This document shows positions 15,848-24,624 of a DNA stretch of 64,000 bases, piece after piece (within the stretch, counting starts at the first letter, position 1; every line of letters begins with the position of its first letter). This DNA comes from DAIPJH01 sp036770365 (GTDB taxonomy: Bacteria; Pseudomonadota; Alphaproteobacteria; Rickettsiales; UBA998). The translations under genes were made by a program, and so were the position numbers. The stretch covers positions 62,001 to 126,000 of the forward strand of contig DAIPJH010000007.1 in NCBI GenBank assembly GCA_036770365.1, in the 5' to 3' direction. The notes beneath the pieces are model-generated. The model was not told the DNA's origin and did not search any database. It saw only the letters and a program-made list of their open reading frames with translations.

Positions 15848-17287
15848 ATGCCCCAGACCATCCCAAATTATTTCGACCCAATCAATTTTGATGAAGTGTG
15901 TGAGGAATTCTCGAAGATTATCCGCACCTATCTTAATAAGGCGGTACGCGGTGAAGGTATGCCAGTGCTTACGCGCAAAGACGCGAATCAACTATTGAAA
16001 GAGTATGGCGAAGATCTGCCTGCACACGGCGTTGGATTTACAAAAGGCGTGGAACTCATCGAAAAAGTAATTGCAGATTCGATGCATATACACCACCCAC
16101 ATTATATGGGACATCAGGTCACAGGACCGCTGCCGATGACAATTTTATGCGACATGGTGATGTCGATGCTCAATAATTCTTCTGCCGTATTTGAGATGGG
16201 ACAAGTAGCAACCACGTTAGAGCTGCGCTTGATTCAGTGGATCGTGAAGCTGATTGGCTATCCTGAGGATGCAGGCGGGATCGTAACATCAGGCGGTTCT
16301 ATGGGTAATCTCACTGCTCTGCTTGCAGCGCGTCAGGTGATGTCAGAAGGTAATGTCTGGAAAGATGGCTATGGTGATACGCCGCGTCCTGCGATTTTGG
16401 TGTCCGAACAAGCGCATTACTGCGTGAAGCGCGCCGTACAAATCATGGGACTTGGCGAAGATGGCTGCGTGTTAGTTGAAAGCGACGATGCATACCGCAT
16501 GGACATGAAGGCTTTGAAAGAAGCTTACAAACGTACAACCGAAGCTGGCCGCAAAGTGATTGCCGTGGTTGCCTCAGGCTGCACCACCGCGACAGGAACG
16601 TATGATCCTATAGATGACATTGCCGATTTTTGTGAATACCACAAACTCTGGATGCATGTCGACGGCGCGCATGGCTTGGCAGCATTGATGAGTCCGAAAT
16701 ATAAAGACCTGCTCAAAGGCGTTGAGCGTGCGGATTCCGTCATTTGGGATTTGCATAAAATGATGCTGATGCCATCACTCCTCACCGCTGTGGTGTATAA
16801 AAATCCCTCCCATGCTTACGCAGCATTTTCACAAGAAGCGTCGTATCTATTCACGCGCTCACCCGAAGAAGAATGGTTTAACATTGCGACCCGTACGCTC
16901 GAATGTACCAAGCCAATGTATCCGCTCAAAGCATATATTTCACTGATGAGCTACGGCACAGAAGTATTCTCCGACTATGTCACTTCAAGCTTTGATCTGG
17001 GCAAAAAATTCGCACAGATGCTCACCGATGCGCCAGATTTTGACGTAGCCGTGCAACCTGATTGTAATATTGTATGTTTTCGTTATGTGCCAGCGCAGCC
17101 CATGACCGCAGAAGCGTTAGACACGCTGCAAGCAACCATCCGCCAAAAAATTCTGGATAAGGGTGAGTTTTATATCGTACAAACCAAGCTGCGCGATGTG
17201 CAGTATCTACGCGTTACTCTTATCAACCCTCTGACCAACGAAAAAATACTACACGAGTTGATGGAGCATATACGGGGTATCGCCTAA
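15848..17287 (+). CDS. Group II PLP-dependent decarboxylase
   Basis: A 479-residue fold-type I pyridoxal-phosphate enzyme of the aromatic-amino-acid/glutamate decarboxylase family (PF00282). Visible signatures are HHPHYMGHQVTGP near the N-terminus, GGIVTSGGSMGNLTALLAAR (phosphate-binding), MHVDGAHGLAAL (the aspartate that pairs with the pyridine nitrogen) and VIWDLHKMM, where Lys is the Schiff-base residue. The family usually has DPHKW or DxHK, and DLHK fits. The amino acid used cannot be predicted securely; L-tyrosine, tryptophan, aspartate or glutamate are all possible. It ends 4 bp inside the convergent orphan at 17284. Confidence 0.88.
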   Translation: MPQTIPNYFDPINFDEVCEEFSKIIRTYLNKAVRGEGMPVLTRKDANQLLKEYGEDLPAHGVGFTKGVELIEKVIADSMHIHHPHYMGHQVTGPLPMTILCDMVMSMLNNSSAVFEMGQVATTLELRLIQWIVKLIGYPEDAGGIVTSGGSMGNLTALLAARQVMSEGNVWKDGYGDTPRPAILVSEQAHYCVKRAVQIMGLGEDGCVLVESDDAYRMDMKALKEAYKRTTEAGRKVIAVVASGCTTATGTYDPIDDIADFCEYHKLWMHVDGAHGLAALMSPKYKDLLKGVERADSVIWDLHKMMLMPSLLTAVVYKNPSHAYAAFSQEASYLFTRSPEEEWFNIATRTLECTKPMYPLKAYISLMSYGTEVFSDYVTSSFDLGKKFAQMLTDAPDFDVAVQPDCNIVCFRYVPAQPMTAEALDTLQATIRQKILDKGEFYIVQTKLRDVQYLRVTLINPLTNEKILHELMEHIRGIA

Positions 17288-17820
17288 ACAACACCCGCCC
17301 CCCTGTTTGGTGCTTTGCTGCCAACGATAGGAGTAGCTACTAACGCTGACTCATAGCTTATACTTGGATCTTGGAACTGCGCTAATGCTGTTTTCATCGC
17401 CGCCTCATGCGCATCCACATGTTTTTTTGGTGCAGCAATTTCTATCAAGGCATCTTTGTGTTTTTCAAATATTTCCTGAATTAAGAGATATTGACCTTCA
17501 GTCATTTTTTTATCTTTATCACCGCGAACTTCAATGCCTCTGCCATTTTCGGTCACCGCCACTGAAAAACCATCACGCCGTAGATCAGGCTCTAACTCAC
17601 GCAAAATCGCATAAGATTTTTCAGGCGTAAGTTGCTGATGTTTATCTGGCGACGACGATTGAATCGCCAAGCCATATTTTTCATTTTCTCCACTGATAAT
17701 CGCGTGAGAGTAAGCCCTCAAAATGCTATTTCCAGCTGCATCACGCACCACCCAATTTGCACCATGATGAGTATCCATTCTTTCTAACGACGCCGCACCC
17801 ATAATATATCCATCCATCAT
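17284..17820 (-). CDS. Orphan protein of unknown function, 178 aa
   Basis: A soluble protein without signal peptide or recognised family. It begins MMDGYIMGAASLERMDTHHG and contains NWVVRDAAGNSILRAY, a stretch that could be a small beta domain, then helical charged segments (EGQYLLIQEIFEKHKDAL). The tail SKAPNRGAGVV carries Lys and Arg. The second ATG, three bases in, is an equally good start; no strong ribosome site is seen. Its 3' end overlaps the convergent decarboxylase gene by 4 bp. The promoter is one of the clearest Pho-box-like sites in the window. Confidence 0.75.
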   Translation of the reverse strand: MMDGYIMGAASLERMDTHHGANWVVRDAAGNSILRAYSHAIISGENEKYGLAIQSSSPDKHQQLTPEKSYAILRELEPDLRRDGFSVAVTENGRGIEVRGDKDKKMTEGQYLLIQEIFEKHKDALIEIAAPKKHVDAHEAAMKTALAQFQDPSISYESALVATPIVGSKAPNRGAGVV

Positions 17821-17843
17821 ATTACAAAAAACATTCCGGGGTC

Positions 17844-17877
17844 ATTGTAGCACCTAATTATGACAAAATGATGAAAC
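17844..17877 (-). promoter_or_regulatory. Pho-box-like promoter of orphan 17284
   Basis: On the minus strand GTTTCAT-CATT-TTGTCAT covers 17877-17860, then exactly 10 nt, then TACAAT (17849-17844). This is the same geometry as the E. coli phoA promoter (two 7-mers, 10 nt, -10). Confidence 0.7.
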
Positions 17878-17917
17878 AAAAAAGCGTAGCATTCCACACA
17901 AAGGTGAAACGCTACGC
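17878..17917 (-). terminator. Intrinsic terminator of the small lipoprotein gene
   Basis: On the minus strand GCGTAGCGTTTCAC pairs with GTGGAATGCTACGC (14-bp stem with one mismatch and a wobble), followed by TTTTTT. It separates the lipoprotein transcript at 17965-18171 from the promoter of the next gene, which starts right after it. Confidence 0.85.
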
Positions 17918-17964
17918 AAACATCCAAGCAGAAAGCCACAATATGTATTAATCAATATGTATTA

Positions 17965-18171
17965 TTAATAAAGAGGTGTTCCTTCTCCTAAAATATGCAT
18001 GCCACCCATGCCCGTGGTGGTCACTGGAGCAACACCATCTTGTGCAATAGTTAAACCAACGGTAAACTCATGCGCGTTATTAGAAGCGCAGCCTGAAAGC
18101 AGCAACACCCCTACAAAAACACAAGATAACCGCCTCATAGTCAATAATAAACGAGATATAATCGTATGCAT
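17965..18171 (-). CDS. Small lipoprotein, 68 aa
   Basis: From ATG 18171, which has GGAG seven bases upstream, the protein reads MHTIISRLLLTMRRLSCVFV and on to the lipobox LLSGC, so it is a predicted lipoprotein with only about 40 mature residues (CASNNAHEFTVGLTIAQDGV...). A longer frame exists upstream but would hide the signal peptide and lacks a good ribosome site. No family recognised. The protein is too small for an enzyme; an envelope or entry-exclusion-like role is only a guess. Confidence 0.65.
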   Translation of the reverse strand: MHTIISRLLLTMRRLSCVFVGVLLLSGCASNNAHEFTVGLTIAQDGVAPVTTTGMGGMHILGEGTPLY

Positions 18172-18838
18172 AACACATCTCCTGTCTCTTGAAGTACAGG
18201 CACACACCAGCGCACGCAAAAACACGTGCAAAAGCAGCACCAGACAACAATAAGGAAACACAATGAAAAACTGTTACGCAGCTATACAGCCCTAGTGATG
18301 AGGCATCACCATGTAAACAAAACCTCTACTCGCCAGAACAAATAACAACGTAACGTCAACACACAATCACCGCGGACACATTCTTTTTATTGTTTTTATT
18401 GGTGCGGCAGGATTCTGTATATAATAGCTTTCCTTATGAAAAGCAAGTATTTTTATCAGTCAAGATGCAAATGAGCAACAATACACCACATGGTAGATAG
18501 TTAATTTTATATTAATAGAAAGTATAGATTTGTTAACCTAAAATATAGGCTTTCCTATAGTTCATAACGCCCGCTTTCTTCGCATACGCAGCATTTTTGC
18601 TCAAAACTCTAGAGAAAACCAAACAAAAAACCACTAATAATAAATGTGAATCATGGTTTTTCACACGCCAGAACGCTGCCGTTTATGGCACTTGACTCAC
18701 ATACTTGCTTGGTTCGACATATTGCATGATTTAAGCAAGTTTTTCAACTTATAGGAGTTACGTTCTAACCCTTCCGCACCTTCTTTCGTGCATTATGCTT
18801 TATCCAACAATTATCTTCTCCTACACACGAGGAAATCT
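18172..18838. other. 667-bp region without a recognisable gene
   Basis: No convincing open frame is seen. It holds the leader of the small lipoprotein on the left, an AT-rich middle with TATAAT at 18420-18425 (a possible plus-strand -10 with a weak -35 TTGGTG at 18399), a small hairpin TATAGG-CTTT-CCTATA (18544-18559), and the leader of the tail-protein gene on the right. An untranslated RNA cannot be excluded. Confidence 0.4.
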
Positions 18839-19693
18839 ATGAAAAGCTTTAGTTCTGCTATCACCTCACAACTCACTAACGACATCAGCACCTTAGCAAC
18901 CTGTTGGAAAATCATTTGCCGTAATGGCATAGTACTTGGCTTTACCGATCATGATGCAGATATTGAACATGCCAGCCGTCTCTATCATGCTAGCAGTGGA
19001 TTCACCCCCACGGCACTAGCAAGCAATAGCGCACTCAGCGTGAATAACATAGATATTGAAGGAATGCTTGATAGCGCATTGATAACCAGCGAGGATATTA
19101 GCGCGGGGGTCTATGATTATGCTGAGATCGAGATTTTCATGGTAGATTATACGCAGCCAGACGAAGGAAGTATCCATCTCAAAACAGGGTGGATCGGCGA
19201 AATTACCGTCAATAATGGCAGATTTGTAGCAGAGCTACGAGGGTTAACGCAGAACCTCAATACTCATATTGGCGCGCTCTATAGCCCGACATGCCGCGCA
19301 CAGTTCGGTGATGCGCAGTGCGGGGTAACGATGACCACGCGCACCGCAACAGGTCACATCACCAGCGTAACCTCTCGACGTGTTTTTCGTGATACGGCGC
19401 GCACAGAGACGACAGAAACCTATCGCTACGGCATTATTACCTTTACCAGTGGCGCAAATGCGAACATCTCACGCGAGATCCGACTTTACCAAGCAGCGGG
19501 TATTTTCACACTCTTACTTCCGCTCCCCTATGACCTTACCGTGGGCGATGCTTATAGTGTCATACAAGGCTGCGACCGTACATTCAGCACATGCTGCAAC
19601 CGTTTCAACAATGCTGTGAATTTTCGCGGTGAACCACACGTTCCTGGTTTAGATAAAATTATGGAAACAGCAGGAACGAGAAGCCGATTTTAG
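18839..19693 (+). CDS. GTA/phage tail protein, DUF2163 family
   Basis: The 284 residues from ATG 18839 (GAGGAA upstream) match the DUF2163/BR0599-type tail-tip family found in Rhodobacter gene transfer agents and related prophages. Hallmarks are WKIICRNGIVLGFTDHDADI near the N-terminus, SPTCRAQFGDAQCG in the middle, and the C-terminal CDRTFSTCCNRFNNAVNFRG followed by EPHVPGLDK. In an intact GTA it sits beside the other late tail genes; here its neighbours are a lipoprotein and maeB, with no capsid, terminase or tail gene. Length is normal and the frame is intact, so it appears maintained rather than decayed. Confidence 0.88.
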   Translation: MKSFSSAITSQLTNDISTLATCWKIICRNGIVLGFTDHDADIEHASRLYHASSGFTPTALASNSALSVNNIDIEGMLDSALITSEDISAGVYDYAEIEIFMVDYTQPDEGSIHLKTGWIGEITVNNGRFVAELRGLTQNLNTHIGALYSPTCRAQFGDAQCGVTMTTRTATGHITSVTSRRVFRDTARTETTETYRYGIITFTSGANANISREIRLYQAAGIFTLLLPLPYDLTVGDAYSVIQGCDRTFSTCCNRFNNAVNFRGEPHVPGLDKIMETAGTRSRF

Positions 19694-19736
19694 CCGTTAG
19701 GCTTAGGTGTTAGCTAAGTTCAAAACGGCTAAAATC
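19686..19736. repeat. Inverted repeat at convergent gene ends
   Basis: GATTTTAGCCGTT (19686-19698) is exactly repeated in inverse as AACGGCTAAAATC (19724-19736). The left arm contains the stop codon of the tail gene. A nested CTTAG/CTAAG pair lies inside. It may act as a bidirectional terminator between this gene and maeB, but it has no T-tract. Confidence 0.6.
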
Positions 19737-19742
19737 TAAAGC

Positions 19743-22037
19743 CTACGCTGCTTTATGCGCCTCATGATGTTCAGCGTCATCAATGGATTCCATAGATGCC
19801 ACAGCCGTCATATTAATGATGTCTGCTACCGATGAGTTCATCTGCAAAATCTGTACTGGCTTATCTAAACCTACCAAGATCGGGCCAATCAATACGCCGT
19901 GTCCAAGCTCACGAAGCAACTCAGAGCTGATACTCGCGGTATGAAGTGCAGGCATGATCAGTACGTTCGCAGGTGCGCTCAGGCGACAGAATGGATAGAG
20001 TGCCATTAACTCCTCATTCAGCGCAACCGAAGCGGACATTTCACCTTCATATTCAAAATCAACCTTGCGTTTGTCCATCACCGTGACCGCGTCACGAATA
20101 CGCTGCGCTTTTTCACGCATTGGGTTACCGAAGTTTGAAAACGACATGAACGCCACACGCGGGGTATGACCAAACTGACGCGCTTTTGCAGCAGTCATTT
20201 CGGCAATATCCGCCAGCATTTCAGGCTCTGGAAGCTCATGCACGCGGGTATCAGAGATGAAGATCGTTTTGCGTTTCATCACAAACATATCCATCGAGAA
20301 TAAATGCTTCCCATCTTTTGGTGCAATCACACGGCTGATATTTTCAAGCGCACGGGTATAAGGACGGGTCAGACCCGTAATCATCGCATCACCATGCCCA
20401 CATTGCAACATACATGAGGCAAAGGTATTACGATCATTTTTAACCATACGCGCCACATCACGATACAAGAAACCTTGACGTTGCAAGCGGCTATAAAGCA
20501 AATCAATATACTGATTCACATGTGGGCTGATCGCTGCGTTGATAACCTCGATACCGTCCGTAGACGCAATAGACATGCGGCGCATCGTTTCACGTACACG
20601 CTCCACACGACCAACAAGCACAGGCGTACCATAACCATTATCACGCCATTGCACCGCAGCGCGGATGATTTTTTCTTCTTCACCTTCTGCGAAGATAATA
20701 CGACGAGGATTAGCGCGAACTTTGTCCAAAATACGGTTCATCGTATCAGCCGTAGGGTCTAGGCGCGCAGATAAGGTACGGCGATATGCTTCCCAATCAG
20801 TGATTGGTTTACGTGCAACACCAGAATCCACAGCAGCCTTTGCCACAGCCAAAGGAATCGTAGAAATCAAGCGAGGGTCAAATGGGGTTGGAATGATGTA
20901 GTTTTGACCGAATTCCATCGTACGACCAGCATAGGCGGCAGATACTTCATCAGGCACATCTTCACGCGCCAATTTTGCAATCGCTTGTGCCGCAGCAATT
21001 TTCATTTCCTCATTGATCTCACGCGCACGCACATCCAGCGCACCACGGAAAATATAAGGAAACCCCATCACGTTATTAACTTGATTTGGATAGTCAGAGC
21101 GACCTGTTGCCATAATTGCATCTGGGCATACAGCCAATGCATCTTCAGGGGTAATTTCTGGAATCGGATTTGCCATGGCAAAAATGATAGGTTTTGCTGC
21201 CATACCCTTGACCATATCTTGCGTCACACAACCAGCGACCGAAAGCCCAAGGAACACATCCGCCCCTGTCAACGCATCTTTCAATGTACGTGCAGAGGTC
21301 GGCACAGCATGTTTCGATTTCCACTGATTCATGCCGTCGGTACGACCTTCATAAATCACGCCATCACGATCGCATAAAATCACGTTTTCATGTGGAACGC
21401 CCATAAGCTTTAAAAGCTCTAAGCATGCAATACCCGCAGAACCCGCGCCGTTAACCACAACTTTAAGCTCTTCAAACTTACGGCCAGTAATATGCGCTGC
21501 GTTGATGATCCCCGCCGCTGCAATAATCGCTGTTCCATGCTGATCATCATGGAACACAGGAATATCCATCAATTCTTTTAAACGCTGCTCAATAATAAAG
21601 CACTCAGGAGCAGCAATATCTTCTAGATTGATACCACCCCAGCTTGGTCCAAGATACTTCACAGCGTTAATAAATTCATCAACATCAGTGGTATCTACTT
21701 CAATATCAATACAATCAATATCTGCAAAGCGTTTGAACAAAATAGCTTTACCTTCCATCACAGGCTTAGAAGCTAGCGCACCAAGATTACCAAGACCAAG
21801 TACCGCCGTACCATTGGAAATCACCGCGACAAAGTTACCTTTCGCGGTATAATCATAGGCAGCATCAGGATTTTTTGCAATAATTTCGCACGGTACAGCA
21901 ACACCGGGAGAATAACCTAGAGACAGATCACGCTGTGTAATCAGCGGCTTCGTAGCATGAATCGCTATTTTACCAGGAATATTATCACGTGTGTGGAATT
22001 CGAGAGCTTCTTTATCTGTAATAGGCTGCGGCTTCAT
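19743..22037 (-). CDS. maeB: NADP-dependent malic enzyme with PTA-like domain
   Basis: MaeB oxidatively decarboxylates malate to pyruvate, generating NADPH. The 764 residues have the malic enzyme domain first (residues 1 to about 430: SLGYSPGVAVPCEII, FHDDQHGTAIIAAAGI, VVNGAGSAGIACLELL as nucleotide site, ATGRSDYPNQVNNVMGFP) and a phosphotransacetylase-like regulatory domain after it (RRIIFAEGEEEKIIRAA, TREKAQRIRDAVTVM region, VLIGPILVGLDKPV). This two-domain form is typical of proteobacterial MaeB, whose PTA part binds acetyl-CoA and lacks transferase activity. Start at 22037 has GGAAG five bases upstream. Confidence 0.96.
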   Translation of the reverse strand: MKPQPITDKEALEFHTRDNIPGKIAIHATKPLITQRDLSLGYSPGVAVPCEIIAKNPDAAYDYTAKGNFVAVISNGTAVLGLGNLGALASKPVMEGKAILFKRFADIDCIDIEVDTTDVDEFINAVKYLGPSWGGINLEDIAAPECFIIEQRLKELMDIPVFHDDQHGTAIIAAAGIINAAHITGRKFEELKVVVNGAGSAGIACLELLKLMGVPHENVILCDRDGVIYEGRTDGMNQWKSKHAVPTSARTLKDALTGADVFLGLSVAGCVTQDMVKGMAAKPIIFAMANPIPEITPEDALAVCPDAIMATGRSDYPNQVNNVMGFPYIFRGALDVRAREINEEMKIAAAQAIAKLAREDVPDEVSAAYAGRTMEFGQNYIIPTPFDPRLISTIPLAVAKAAVDSGVARKPITDWEAYRRTLSARLDPTADTMNRILDKVRANPRRIIFAEGEEEKIIRAAVQWRDNGYGTPVLVGRVERVRETMRRMSIASTDGIEVINAAISPHVNQYIDLLYSRLQRQGFLYRDVARMVKNDRNTFASCMLQCGHGDAMITGLTRPYTRALENISRVIAPKDGKHLFSMDMFVMKRKTIFISDTRVHELPEPEMLADIAEMTAAKARQFGHTPRVAFMSFSNFGNPMREKAQRIRDAVTVMDKRKVDFEYEGEMSASVALNEELMALYPFCRLSAPANVLIMPALHTASISSELLRELGHGVLIGPILVGLDKPVQILQMNSSVADIINMTAVASMESIDDAEHHEAHKAA

Positions 22038-22182
22038 AAAATCTTCCGAAAAAACAAAATCTTAGGTTCAAACAAAAACACTGCGTTAAATAACGCAACA
22101 ATCACGAACCGCAAGATTGCAAACTAGAAGAAGAAATGCAAGCAAAACCCTGAAAATTCAATGCTGCGCCGCAGCACTATAT

Positions 22183-22839
22183 TTAGACATTTCGTCCATT
22201 TGGGTTAACAACAATAATGGTTGGAGCAGAAGCATGTGAACCTGATGGCATACCCCCTACCCCCTCTGGATGCATCTGCATAGGAAAAGATGGCATTCCC
22301 ATTGGAATAGGTGGCATCTGTGTAGATGGCAGACGATCATCATCAGCAATACTCCCTGTATTACTCTTTGTAAAATAAGCGTAGCTTTGTGCGTCGTAGC
22401 CATGACGAGTCGCCCCCGTACCACCGCCTTGTTGTTGCATCATGGCGTTCATTTGTGCAAATTGCATAGGACTCATACCCTCTGGCAGAATAGGGTCTGT
22501 GCCATCATATAAGTCCCCCTTCTTTCCACCCATAGAAAATCCAGCCATACCCATCATTTTTGTTAGAAACCCCATCTGACCAACGGGTTGCGTTGTATTA
22601 TCCATACCAGCATTTCCCATGCCGCCCATATTACCCATCATAGAAAACATATCATTTCCCGTAGGATTATTATTCCGCGATGCCCCCCCGCCAAACATGC
22701 TAAACAAACTACCAAATCCACCATTTTGCTGACCACCACCAAAATTCAAAAATCCACCTTGTTGCGCACTACCGTTTTGCTGACCTCCACCAAAACCGAA
22801 CCCACCACCCATTTTACCTAACATATCCATAAAATTCAT
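22183..22839 (-). CDS. Gly/Met/Gln-rich low-complexity orphan, 218 aa
   Basis: The protein is dominated by glycine, methionine, asparagine and glutamine: the segment FGGGQQNG occurs twice near the N-terminus, then MFSMMGNMGGMGNAGM and a Met/Pro-rich stretch MPPIPMGMPSFPMQMHP. No signal peptide, no recognised family; likely disordered. I place the start at 22839 (MNFMDMLGKMGGG) because the in-frame ATG at 22863 would leave a leader of only about 10 nt behind the proposed -10. It is transcribed divergently from the orphan at 22987, and the two share a mirror-image Pho-box-like promoter. Confidence 0.7.
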   Translation of the reverse strand: MNFMDMLGKMGGGFGFGGGQQNGSAQQGGFLNFGGGQQNGGFGSLFSMFGGGASRNNNPTGNDMFSMMGNMGGMGNAGMDNTTQPVGQMGFLTKMMGMAGFSMGGKKGDLYDGTDPILPEGMSPMQFAQMNAMMQQQGGGTGATRHGYDAQSYAYFTKSNTGSIADDDRLPSTQMPPIPMGMPSFPMQMHPEGVGGMPSGSHASAPTIIVVNPNGRNV

Positions 22840-22879
22840 AGCACTACCCAATAAAAATAACATTCTTCTATGCTAGCAG

Positions 22880-22955
22880 CATATAGAAGATTCATGACAA
22901 AATGATGACAATGCAGATTTTTGTCATCATTTTGTCATATCAACATGCTAGTCTC
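22880..22955. promoter_or_regulatory. Mirror-image double Pho-box-like promoter
   Basis: ATGACAAAATGATGACAA (22894-22911) and TTGTCATCATTTTGTCAT (22921-22938) are perfect inverse copies, 18 bp each with a 9-bp spacer. Each arm is itself two TTGTCAT 7-mers at 11-bp period, pointing outward. Ten nt beyond each arm lies a -10 candidate: TATGCT leftward and TAGTCT at 22949-22954 rightward. This gives two divergent promoters controlled from one site. Confidence 0.75.
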
Positions 22956-22986
22956 TAACTATCATCAAGCCATCAAAGAGTGTATC

Positions 22987-23508
22987 ATGCCCCCCAAAGA
23001 CCCTGCTCACACACTGATGCCAGAACCCTCTGCAGCGGATTATGCCGCAATGCCATTACCAAAGGGCTATAAACCCGTCAACGAGGCAGAATATTATAAA
23101 AATGATGAAGGATTTCAACGCATTGCCAGACAAAACGCAGAATTAGCGCGGATTCACGCAAGCACATTAGCAGTGCATGATGAAGCGATGAAACGCTCAG
23201 GTGGCATGGACGCCATCCAAAGAAACGGTGACCATCTCACCAATCCTGACGGCAGCAAACGCACCAACCCCATCACACCAGAAGTGAAGAACTATGCGCA
23301 GATCGCGGCGAGAAGCCTACGTGGCATTGTCTCCAATGCACCCGAACCTACAGAATCAGAACAAGAAAATGCCCTATCTACCCTTATGGCATTGCTCAAA
23401 CAAAACAACATTCCCATTCACGACCCTAACAACATCAAAAATGTTGATGAGTTTCATGCGAATATCAAGAGCGGTAAACCTAGCGATATCAGCAAAGGTG
23501 GACGCTAG
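22987..23508 (+). CDS. Orphan protein of unknown function, 173 aa
   Basis: A hydrophilic, mostly helical protein starting MPPKDPAHTLMPEPSAADYA at ATG 22987; an upstream non-ATG extension would run through the promoter and is rejected. It contains Tyr-rich AEYYKNDEGFQRIARQNAEL and ends KSGKPSDISKGGR with a basic tail. No signal peptide, no family recognised. It is co-directional with the pabC-like gene 71 bp downstream, but the arrangement with the divergent low-complexity gene and the shared promoter suggests it belongs with the orphans. Confidence 0.75.
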   Translation: MPPKDPAHTLMPEPSAADYAAMPLPKGYKPVNEAEYYKNDEGFQRIARQNAELARIHASTLAVHDEAMKRSGGMDAIQRNGDHLTNPDGSKRTNPITPEVKNYAQIAARSLRGIVSNAPEPTESEQENALSTLMALLKQNNIPIHDPNNIKNVDEFHANIKSGKPSDISKGGR

Positions 23509-23579
23509 CAATCCCTTCCCCTTGTGCCAACAGAGGACGCGTGCTATGCATTCACCATAGTCGTTTTTTCAGGTTGATC

Positions 23580-24479
23580 ATGCATATTTCTATTAACGGT
23601 GTTGTCACAAAAAGTGAACATGCGCATCTAAATCCTCAAGATCGTGGATTTCGCTTTGGTGACGGAGTATTTGAAACAATAAGGATTCACTCAGGTAAAC
23701 CCTATCTTTGGACCGAACACCTAAACCGCCTGTTCGGTGGGTTGCAAGCGTTGACGATAGATACTAGCCCCTGCGATAATTTGCTCGAAAACGCCCTTGC
23801 ACTGATTAAAGCCAACGGCATCGAACATGGCATTTTACGCATAAGTGTAAGTCGTGGGGTGGGCAGTCGTGGCTATTTACCAATGCACCCTGAAACCTTG
23901 AGTATTTACCTCAAACCTACTGTTGTCATAGAAACACATCACCTGCCTAATGTAGCTATAGGCACAGAAAACAAACTCTGCCTCAGCCAATATAGACGCG
24001 TGCCACCAGAATGTTTCCCAACCGAATTCAAAACCATGCAGGGTCTATCTTCTGTGCTAGCAAAAATAGAAGCACACGAAGCGGGCTGCGTAGATGGTGT
24101 TCAGCTTTCTGTCAAAGGGCATATTGCAGAATGCTCTTCTTCAACGCTACTTTGGATGCGTGGCAAAAAACTCTATGTGCCGAGCAAGGAGACAGGCTGC
24201 CTTGCAGGTGTAACTGCGGCGCGTTTACTACATTTTGCGCCTTATAAAATCGACATTGGTTTATATAAACTAAAACATTTACTGAAAGCCGATGCAGTGA
24301 TTCTCGTCAATAGTGCGATGCTTATCACCCCGATTCATAGCTTTACACAAGACGGCAAAGAGATTGCGCGCTTTAAAGGCAGTGATGCGCTTTATGACCG
24401 CTGCCGTATCTTTTTTGAACAAGATATGGAAACCAATACAGGGCTTGATGACGAAGAATATGATGACGGCATATTATAG
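23580..24479 (+). CDS. pabC: Class IV aminotransferase, PabC-like
   Basis: A 299-residue PLP enzyme of fold type IV. Visible motifs are DRGFRFGDGVFETIRI near residue 22, EFKTMQGLSSVLAKIEA with the PLP lysine, and VDGVQLSVKGHIAECSSSTL followed by LAGVTAARLL. PabC (aminodeoxychorismate lyase) makes 4-aminobenzoate for folate; branched-chain or D-amino-acid aminotransferases share the fold, so the exact substrate is inferred from the KTxxxLxxVLAxxEA pattern. Start at 23580 (MHISINGVV) is chosen over the in-frame ATG 39 bases upstream because it matches the family. It is the only housekeeping-type gene within the 22-28.5 kb orphan stretch. Confidence 0.8.
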   Translation: MHISINGVVTKSEHAHLNPQDRGFRFGDGVFETIRIHSGKPYLWTEHLNRLFGGLQALTIDTSPCDNLLENALALIKANGIEHGILRISVSRGVGSRGYLPMHPETLSIYLKPTVVIETHHLPNVAIGTENKLCLSQYRRVPPECFPTEFKTMQGLSSVLAKIEAHEAGCVDGVQLSVKGHIAECSSSTLLWMRGKKLYVPSKETGCLAGVTAARLLHFAPYKIDIGLYKLKHLLKADAVILVNSAMLITPIHSFTQDGKEIARFKGSDALYDRCRIFFEQDMETNTGLDDEEYDDGIL

Positions 24480-24536
24480 CACTTCCTTTTACTAATTGTG
24501 TGACTCTATGGCTATAGAATCAAAAACTTAACCAAA

Positions 24537-24571
24537 CTGTCACACGCAAAACCTCTCTTTTTTGTTATAGT
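24537..24571 (+). promoter_or_regulatory. Half-site promoter of orphan 24625
   Basis: CTGTCAC (24537-24543), a perfect Pho half-site, is followed at 11-bp period by the poor match AAAACCT, then 11 nt and TATAGT (24566-24571). The geometry agrees with the stronger boxes, but only one repeat is convincing. Confidence 0.4.
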
Positions 24572-24624
24572 ATAGACAAGCTGCCTAGCAGTTACCGTGC
24601 AATACAGCAAAAAAGAAGGTGAGT

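Noticed and set aside
18839..19693. Intact prophage or GTA cluster
   Set aside because: Only one tail gene is present; neighbours on both sides are unrelated.
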